A stretch of 64,000 nucleotides of DNA from Fulvitalea axinellae (GTDB lineage: Bacteria; Bacteroidota; Bacteroidia; Cytophagales; Cyclobacteriaceae). Positions 58,311 through 64,000 of the stretch are shown here, one piece after another. How positions within the stretch are numbered: position 1 is the stretch's first letter; each line of letters begins with the position of its first letter. The notes under the pieces are model-generated. The model was not told where the DNA came from. It did no database searches and saw only the letters and a list, made by a program, of their open reading frames with translations. Location: assembly GCF_036492835.1 (NCBI RefSeq), contig NZ_AP025316.1:186001-250000 (forward strand). The letters are read 5' to 3'. The position numbers and the translations under genes are program-made.

Positions 58311-60077
58311 TGGGACCAGCATGGAACCGTAGCGCTCCGGGACCATATCGGTCGTGGGCCTGACTAACTTTCTTCTAGCTTCGATAAGCTGTTTTATAAG
58401 ATCACGGACAGGGTCGAAAACAGAATCGTTTGCGAATTCCTTGAAATCATATGCGTGGTATTCGTTGGAAAACAGTTCGTCACAGGTCCTTAAGTATTCC
58501 TCGGCCGTGGGGCGATCGCCTTGTAGCAGGGCCACTTTGGCCAGCCCGATATACGGTTGGGAATAGAAGGTATCCCCCTCTCCCTTGGCTATTCGGTAAA
58601 AGTCGCCGGCACGTTTCCATAATTGCGGAGCGTCAAAGTCCACTCCCTTTTCGGCCACAAAAAGCAGGAAATCGGCGTAGTGCAGACACATGGACAAGTC
58701 TTTTCCGATGGCTTGGTACGACCTTTCGAATTCGCTCAGCGCGGAGTTCAGATAACGGTCCGCTATTATGTCTTCCCCTTTATTTTTCAGATACTGGACG
58801 GCTTTGCGCATAACCTTTCCGTAAGTGTAAACAAGGTATCTTTTATCTTCGGCCAGGTGAATCTGTTTGGTCAGGAACCCCAAGGCCCTGCAAAAGTAGC
58901 GGTATTGTTGAAGGCATTCGGGCATCTCCAAAGCCTGTTTGTAAAAAGCGTTGCCCAACGCTCCCAGCCGTCCCGGCGATTCCGTTTTGTAATCCGTCAG
59001 GTCCGGCAAAGCCATCGCCATCATTAACTTTTCCCGCTGTATCAAGGCATCCGGAAGCTCTTTCCGCATCCATTCGGTTAGGTCACGTTTGGCGTTGATC
59101 CATTCCAGAATATTGTAAAGGTCTTTCTCCTTATCTTTCTCAAACTGTCTTTTCTCAAATGTTTCAAGCGTTTTGACCAAGGCCTTGTCTTCCCCAAACG
59201 CGATCCACAGATCGTACTTCAACTGCAGGAATTGCCGCAAAGCAAGGTCCTCTTCCGTCGCGAATGCCCGTTCCAGCTCATCCATAATTTCCCCGACAAC
59301 CTCGTGGTCCAAACGATTTTCGAACTTGGCGTACTTAAACAGCGCTTCGGCCCGTTGGGAATGGAAATCGTCTTTCTTTTTCGTAGCCTCGTCCCAGTGA
59401 TCGAATTGTTCCAAAGCCTTTTCTATCGCCACACGCTTCCGTTCCCTGTCCGGATATTTTTTAAACAGGACCAGGTACACCTGAAGCTTCTCCTCACAAA
59501 GGGGCCCTTCTCTCTCAAGTTCCTCAAGATAGGCAAGGTTGTCCAGCACCTCTTCCAAAAAAAAGATAGGGTCATCGCCCATTTTTCCGCAATGGATATC
59601 GTACAGGTACTGATACACGCAATCGTGCAAAGCGTCTATGACGGCTTCACGGTTTTCCGGACATTCCATATCCAGAATATCGTCGGCCAGAAAACGGATA
59701 TTGCCAAGGTCCTCCCTATCGGCCAACGTCTCCAAACGGGACCTGAAGTACGGGTCGCGTTCCGAAGCGTCGGTTTCGAAATACTTGCGAAGCAACTCCA
59801 CCCGAACCTGTTGCCAAGAGTACCACACCCATGCGCCCTCATCTTGGAATACCGAATAACATTTTTCAAAAAAGTCCAGATCCGCACGGATTATACTCTC
59901 CGCTTCGGTATCCCCAATATCCATTGCCAACAACAAGTCCCTGGCCCGTTCCTGAAACGCGTTCAACAGTCTGGTACGGGCGGCAAACGCCTTCTCGTTG
60001 TAAAGTTTTGTAATGGCGCCACAAAAAAGTTCGGCGTCTCTAGTCTCAAAAATGCGGTCAAGGTCTGAAGGCTTCAT
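58302..60077 (-). CDS. Large alpha-solenoid (TPR-like) protein, function unknown
   Basis: About 591 residues from ATG 60077 (MKPSDLDRIFETRDAELFCG); the in-frame ATG at 60197 adds 40 residues of low-complexity character. No signal peptide. The protein is rich in acidic helix pairs throughout, with TPR-like units near the end (QPYIGLAKVALLQGDRPTAEEYLRTCDELF). No catalytic motif is visible. A cytoplasmic scaffold is likely; similar large solenoids occur in Bacteroidota near conflict systems, but nothing here confirms that. Confidence 0.6.
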   Translation of the reverse strand: MKPSDLDRIFETRDAELFCGAITKLYNEKAFAARTRLLNAFQERARDLLLAMDIGDTEAESIIRADLDFFEKCYSVFQDEGAWVWYSWQQVRVELLRKYFETDASERDPYFRSRLETLADREDLGNIRFLADDILDMECPENREAVIDALHDCVYQYLYDIHCGKMGDDPIFFLEEVLDNLAYLEELEREGPLCEEKLQVYLVLFKKYPDRERKRVAIEKALEQFDHWDEATKKKDDFHSQRAEALFKYAKFENRLDHEVVGEIMDELERAFATEEDLALRQFLQLKYDLWIAFGEDKALVKTLETFEKRQFEKDKEKDLYNILEWINAKRDLTEWMRKELPDALIQREKLMMAMALPDLTDYKTESPGRLGALGNAFYKQALEMPECLQQYRYFCRALGFLTKQIHLAEDKRYLVYTYGKVMRKAVQYLKNKGEDIIADRYLNSALSEFERSYQAIGKDLSMCLHYADFLLFVAEKGVDFDAPQLWKRAGDFYRIAKGEGDTFYSQPYIGLAKVALLQGDRPTAEEYLRTCDELFSNEYHAYDFKEFANDSVFDPVRDLIKQLIEARRKLVRPTTDMVPERYGSMLVPKK

Positions 60078-60280
60078 GGGCGTTTTGTTCTTTGGTTTAT
60101 GCCCAAAGGTAAAGAAAAAGGAAAGCGGGGTTTTCACTGTATGCCGTGAATTATGTACCCCGTCAAAGGAGTTATGCGCACTGCAATCGCTTTTCAATGG
60201 CGCTTATGAATCGCTACGTTTGGTTCATGAGAAAGAAACGCTAACTATAACACAAGAAGAATCTTGCGCATGCAAATAAC

Positions 60281-60313
60281 AAAAAAAGCCGCACCAAAAG
60301 GTACGGCCTTTAT
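60281..60313 (-). terminator. Probable terminator for gene 60439
   Basis: GCCGCACC and GGTACGGC pair imperfectly over AAAA; on the minus strand a long T-run follows. It lies about 125 bases after the stop at 60439. Confidence 0.6.
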
Positions 60314-60402
60314 TTCCGCCCAACGCGTCCCGTCGGGCGACGAACCTATTTGCCTATGTTCTTTATCTTATTTCCCTATTGTTGGTTAAAACCTTAGATG
60401 TT

Positions 60403-60427
60403 AGACAGGGCATGGCCTTGCCTCTAC
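60403..60427. repeat. Single REP-like palindrome
   Basis: On the minus strand GTAGAGGCAAGGCCATGCCC and a matching end form a GTAG-type REP, 12 bases after the stop of gene 60439. It carries the same ACAAACC lead-in as the right end of REPIN C. Confidence 0.6.
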
Positions 60428-60438
60428 GGTTTGTATCG

Positions 60439-62367
60439 CTATTCTTTTTTGGCTGGGCCTTTGTATTCATGGACCTCCATTTCAGCGATATTGGATTGCG
60501 GCCCTCCAATAGGGTTGCCGTTCCTCCAGAATTCCGTGATGCTTATTTTCCAGAACCGTCCCTTCTTGAACTTGGAGCAGTAGATCTTTTTATCTTCCGC
60601 CGTGTATCCCTTTTTCCAAACGTATTCGGCTACAGGCTCTCCCCAGTTGTCTTTGTCATCGCTGACATAGAAATACGCATGGGCGATATGGTCGGCCAGC
60701 CCTTGCCGGGGTGTATAGGTGAAATTAGCCACGGCTCTGCTCTTGTCCATTTCGAAGGAAAGTTCATGCGGATACGGCGGAGAGGAACCTCCCCATAGCG
60801 TATGCCAGAAGGAACCTTTATTTCCATCAAACATATTGCTCGGCGGATAGCCGCCGTTTGTGCCGATAGAACTCACGACCTTAAACACCGAAGGATCGAT
60901 CTTTTCGCTTTCGTAAGAGCCGGGAACAGTCACCATCAGGTCATCCACGCCGTAGCCGGCGTCACGGAAGGCTGTAAAGGAAGCGTCGGAATTGCCGTCC
61001 ATTTCGCCGAGGGCCCAGATTAGGTTAGCCGGATTGCTATCGAAGCCGGCGGGGAGGCGCTCGTTTCTAAACGCGAAGAAGTCTTTGAGAAAATCGTCCC
61101 CGTGTTTTTCGGCCAAACCTTCCAGCACTACCAACGCTTTGCCCAAGCCCAAATAACGAGGGTATTTGGCGGCTTCGGCCAGTTCCATTCCGAAAGGATC
61201 GAAAGAGGCGTAGGCCGGGTGGGCCTTGGCCATCTGAATTATCGGGGCCACAAACTCGTCTCGCAAGCCGGTAAGGCCAGCGTTTTCCGCGGCTTTTACG
61301 GCCGTAAGCAACGCCAAGGCCCCATTGCCCATTACGTCCGGCTGGTAATTGCTAAGCCACTGGTAAGCGCCCATTGCCGCCGCGGTGGACATGCCTTTTT
61401 CCTGATTTGGATAATCACCGATAAAACCGCCCAACACAACAGTCTCGCCTTCCACATCGGGCAATTGATCCGACACGGTCAGAAGCACACGCAGGTCCCC
61501 ATCTTCGGAAAGCCCCGTTAGGTCTTTGACATGCGGAAGCATCGCTTCGATGCGGGCTTTGACTCCGTCTATCCGGTCTTTTAGATACTCGTTGGCCAAA
61601 TAATCAGCGTTATCAGTACTAAGGGCCACGGGCAAACCGGCGTACTGGATTTTTGACGCCGATACCAACCCGGGCGACTCCTTGGCAATATTTAGCATTA
61701 CGGACTTATAGAAGTCGGCGTTATTCTGCTTTAGGCCCGAGAACAAGTCTATACCCGAAGCCAAAATAGTTTTTTTGCCTTCTTTCTTAACGGCCACAAC
61801 GGGCTTGTCTCCTGATTTCACCAAGACATTCCAATCCCCTGCGGTTTTGAGATCAAGGAAAAAGCCGTTGTTCATAGCTTCTACGCTACCGCCGTCAGTA
61901 TTACTGAGATTGCCAACGGGGCCAGCCGAAAAACCGAAACCGAACTCGCCGGCCAGGGCGTTAGGATTGGTTAACGCCTGTCCGTTTTCCATGGCAAAGA
62001 AGCATAACGCTTTTCCTTTACCATGGAAATCCTTTAGCGCTTGGATATCAGAAGCGGTGTAAGGCAAATTCACCTTGGTATTAAGGAAAATGTTCCAAGC
62101 GTTTTTGCCCAAGCCACCGGCTTTCCCCGGCACCGGAAACGAGACGGTTTCGTATTGCCCGTCAGCGTCATCCAAGAAAGACAGGAAGCCCTCTTTGCTA
62201 CCGAAGAGATTCGGGTCCCAATACTGCGACACATCGTTGATAACGTGCAGTACGGGCAGGTCGAACTTGTCTTCGCCGGGGGCGGTTACGTCAAGCTCGT
62301 CCTCTTGGCAGGAGAACATCGCCGCGCCCGCGCAAAGCGCCAGTACAGATCTATATATATGTCTCAT
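60439..62367 (-). CDS. Lipoprotein with C-terminal F5/8-type (discoidin) domain
   Basis: A 642-residue protein with lipoprotein signal ending MFSC, so surface or periplasmic and membrane-anchored. The long middle (about 50-480) is unrecognised; LKDFHGKGKALCFFAMENGQ and VVLGGFIGDYPNQ stand out. The last 150 residues have the galactose-binding/discoidin form: SNMFDGNKGSFWHTLWGG, FEMDKSRAVANFTYTPRQG, FYVSDDKDNWG and a C-terminal KISITEFW. It may bind a glycan. The beta-helix gene upstream on the same strand could be its partner. Confidence 0.68.
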   Translation of the reverse strand: MRHIYRSVLALCAGAAMFSCQEDELDVTAPGEDKFDLPVLHVINDVSQYWDPNLFGSKEGFLSFLDDADGQYETVSFPVPGKAGGLGKNAWNIFLNTKVNLPYTASDIQALKDFHGKGKALCFFAMENGQALTNPNALAGEFGFGFSAGPVGNLSNTDGGSVEAMNNGFFLDLKTAGDWNVLVKSGDKPVVAVKKEGKKTILASGIDLFSGLKQNNADFYKSVMLNIAKESPGLVSASKIQYAGLPVALSTDNADYLANEYLKDRIDGVKARIEAMLPHVKDLTGLSEDGDLRVLLTVSDQLPDVEGETVVLGGFIGDYPNQEKGMSTAAAMGAYQWLSNYQPDVMGNGALALLTAVKAAENAGLTGLRDEFVAPIIQMAKAHPAYASFDPFGMELAEAAKYPRYLGLGKALVVLEGLAEKHGDDFLKDFFAFRNERLPAGFDSNPANLIWALGEMDGNSDASFTAFRDAGYGVDDLMVTVPGSYESEKIDPSVFKVVSSIGTNGGYPPSNMFDGNKGSFWHTLWGGSSPPYPHELSFEMDKSRAVANFTYTPRQGLADHIAHAYFYVSDDKDNWGEPVAEYVWKKGYTAEDKKIYCSKFKKGRFWKISITEFWRNGNPIGGPQSNIAEMEVHEYKGPAKKE

Positions 62368-62525
62368 CTTTTTTCAATAAAAAGTTTTTCGATAGTAAAG
62401 GACAAAGAATACGGAGTTATCGGTATTAGGCCCTTGGGCTCTGTTTTATCACTCCTGATTTCTCTTTGGCCTTTATATCTTGTTACAAATTTATTGGGCG
62501 CATGCAAAAATGCGGTGCGGTGAGC

Positions 62526-62545
62526 GGACAGGCTAAGCCCTGTCC
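62526..62545. repeat. Short palindrome between two secreted-protein genes
   Basis: GGACAGG and CCTGTCC flank CTAAGC. It resembles a REP core without the GTAG border and may be a decayed copy. Confidence 0.35.
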
Positions 62546-62598
62546 CCATATGTTTCGCCTACCGTTCCCCGCTATTTTTTTACACGCCTCATCTCCGA

Positions 62599-64000
62599 TC
62601 AAAATATCGGCATATCGCACTTTTTGGCCGCCGGGCCACCAAGGGGCCCATCGTTTTTACCGGTATTGTTATCGAAAACAAAAGCGTCGCCGACGAATAC
62701 CGGGCAAGCGCCGTTCATAACACGTATAGCGTTACCGTCTTCGGACGCTGAGTTATCGCGGAATATTCCGTTTCTGATCGTTACGCTCAGGTCCAAGTAA
62801 AGCGCACCGCCGTATTTAGTATTGTTACCGACAAATTCGCACTCGTCGAAAGCCACACTGGCGTTTCTGTAAACCCTGAACGCTCCGCCGGCAGTGACAG
62901 CGTTGTTTTCCACGAATACGCAACGGGTAAAGCGTGCTTCACTGGCCTGAATAAGCATCACACCACCATGGTGCGAACGGTTACCTTTGAATACACAATC
63001 CGTAAATCTTGGGCTTCCCTGCGTAAGGTCACATACGCCACCGTAAGTGCCGGCGCCATATTGGAAAGTAAAACCGTCAATTATGGAAGCGTCGAGCTTA
63101 TGGCCGTACTTACGGACGAAAATAGGAAGCTGATCTGCTGGATTACCTTCAAACATCGCCTCACGACCCACCAATGTCGGGTGGTCTTTAGGATCTCGCT
63201 GATCAAGCTCGGTCTCCGTCCCTGAAAAGCCTCCGTACATATCGAAGCCGCGCTTTAACGGAATTCCGAATTCCTTGTACAGGCCTTCGGCTACCCAGAT
63301 CTTGACTCCGAAAGGCACACTCTCAACAGCTGTTTTGAGGCTGGTATAGGCGTCAGTCCAAGACGTTCCGTCCCCTTCGCCTTTGGCGTCGATATCGACA
63401 TACACCACCGATTTGGCGGTAAAAGTCAAGGTATCGCTGGATACTGTTCCCAATTCGTTGGCGCCCACCAAGGTGTAGGCGTACTCAATACCGGGCTTCA
63501 GGTTGATAACGTCACCCTTAAGGGCTGTTCCCTCCCCTTTTTCGGCCTCGATTGTCCGCTCTTGGTCCAATGTTCCCTTTTCCCAAAGGTAAAAGCTGAC
63601 GGTAGACTGCTGGCTGTTGCCTTCGCTGACCAACTCGCCGGTGATAGTGGCTTTGTTAAAGGAAATGTAAGAAGGCTCGCCAATGCCGAGTTGCATCTTC
63701 TTTACGCTAGGGTCAACGGAGGTTTTTACCGTTAGCACGTCGCCTTCCTCTTTTGATACCTTATCTTCGGCGAAAGCCGTATAAGCGTAACCGGTGTACG
63801 ACTTCAGACCCGAAATCTTGGCCGTGAAGGTCTTGTCTGAGGCGTTGTATTCCGCCTTTACCGTCTTGAGCGTGCTTACGTCGCCCTGTACCCAGTAGTT
63901 GAAGCCGAAGCCTTCGGGCTTGGTAGCTCCCTCCGACCGCAAGATACCGCGAAGCTGGGCGCCTTCGGCCGTGATGTCGCGGGCTATTTCCGTCGTTACC
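62599..64000 (-). CDS. Secreted repeat/beta-helix protein, N-terminus cut by window edge
   Basis: The frame is open to the right edge, so the beginning is missing; about 466 residues are visible. At least two fibronectin/bacterial Ig-like units (YNASDKTFTAKISGLKSYTG and SYISFNKATITGELVSEG) precede a right-handed beta-helix from about YVDIDAKGEGDGTSWTDAY. That part has short repeats such as RFTDCVFKGN, RFTRCVFVENNAV and NGIFRDNSASEDG. Such proteins are secreted and may act on or bind polysaccharides. No catalytic residues can be assigned. The discoidin lipoprotein lies 231 bp downstream on the same strand. Confidence 0.72.
   Translation of the reverse strand, partial: VTTEIARDITAEGAQLRGILRSEGATKPEGFGFNYWVQGDVSTLKTVKAEYNASDKTFTAKISGLKSYTGYAYTAFAEDKVSKEEGDVLTVKTSVDPSVKKMQLGIGEPSYISFNKATITGELVSEGNSQQSTVSFYLWEKGTLDQERTIEAEKGEGTALKGDVINLKPGIEYAYTLVGANELGTVSSDTLTFTAKSVVYVDIDAKGEGDGTSWTDAYTSLKTAVESVPFGVKIWVAEGLYKEFGIPLKRGFDMYGGFSGTETELDQRDPKDHPTLVGREAMFEGNPADQLPIFVRKYGHKLDASIIDGFTFQYGAGTYGGVCDLTQGSPRFTDCVFKGNRSHHGGVMLIQASEARFTRCVFVENNAVTAGGAFRVYRNASVAFDECEFVGNNTKYGGALYLDLSVTIRNGIFRDNSASEDGNAIRVMNGACPVFVGDAFVFDNNTGKNDGPLGGPAAKKCDMPIF

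Overview
The window looks like a chromosomal piece of a Bacteroidota bacterium, probably of the Cytophagales type. The reasons are a C-terminal Por/type IX secretion sorting domain (gene at 34039-37068), a SusB-like GH97 glycosidase next to a TPR/transmembrane/HTH regulator, many short Cys-anchored lipoproteins, weak Shine-Dalgarno signals and TAnnTTTG-like promoter boxes. No rRNA or tRNA gene was seen. The species cannot be fixed from sequence alone.

Layout. 1-13 kb: a truncated orphan protein running off the left edge, a membrane regulator, a GH97 glycosidase, a formate/nitrite-type channel, a Xre-RES toxin-antitoxin pair, a large SWIM-SNF2 helicase and a Tat-type SGNH hydrolase. 12.8-17.2 kb: a secreted glycosidase-like protein and a complete IS256-type insertion with an exact 8-bp target duplication. 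17.2-34 kb: a TPR protein, an M91-like metallopeptidase with a partner, a PhoD-like phosphatase, a DUF418 membrane protein, an unknown membrane protein, an M91-like paralogue without its zinc motif, a vWA protein, an azoreductase/YCII/ECF-sigma operon and a second member of the left-edge orphan family. 34-40 kb: a 1009-aa T9SS surface protein, an SDR-fold protein, an alpha/alpha-toroid protein and a decayed HTH gene. 40.4-54.2 kb: a complete type I-B CRISPR-Cas locus. 54.3-58.3 kb: a RAYT transposase between two REPIN elements, then phage-like replication genes. 58.3-64 kb: an alpha-solenoid protein and two secreted proteins, the last cut by the right edge.

The CRISPR-Cas locus is transcribed on the minus strand as cas6-cas8b-cas7-cas5-cas3-cas4-cas1-cas2, followed by the array. 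The reverse-complement repeat ends in ATTGAAAT, the usual 5' handle, so crRNA also reads on the minus strand. The leader then lies between cas2 and the array (44534-44742). I count 61 good 30-bp repeats plus two progressively decayed ones at the opposite end. The leader-adjacent (newest) spacer is identical to one of the oldest.

Two themes go beyond routine annotation. First, REP/REPIN palindromes beginning with GTAG bracket the whole CRISPR-Cas locus as direct repeats, flank a RAYT gene, supply the stop codons of two genes, and form the target into which the IS256 element jumped. Second, four of five orphan proteins scattered over the first 34 kb carry a short proline/glutamine motif (PIQ, PLQ or VQM) near the N terminus. 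The fifth is an M91-type peptidase, homologous to one of the four. They may be cargo or effector proteins of an export system not visible here; that last step is inference.
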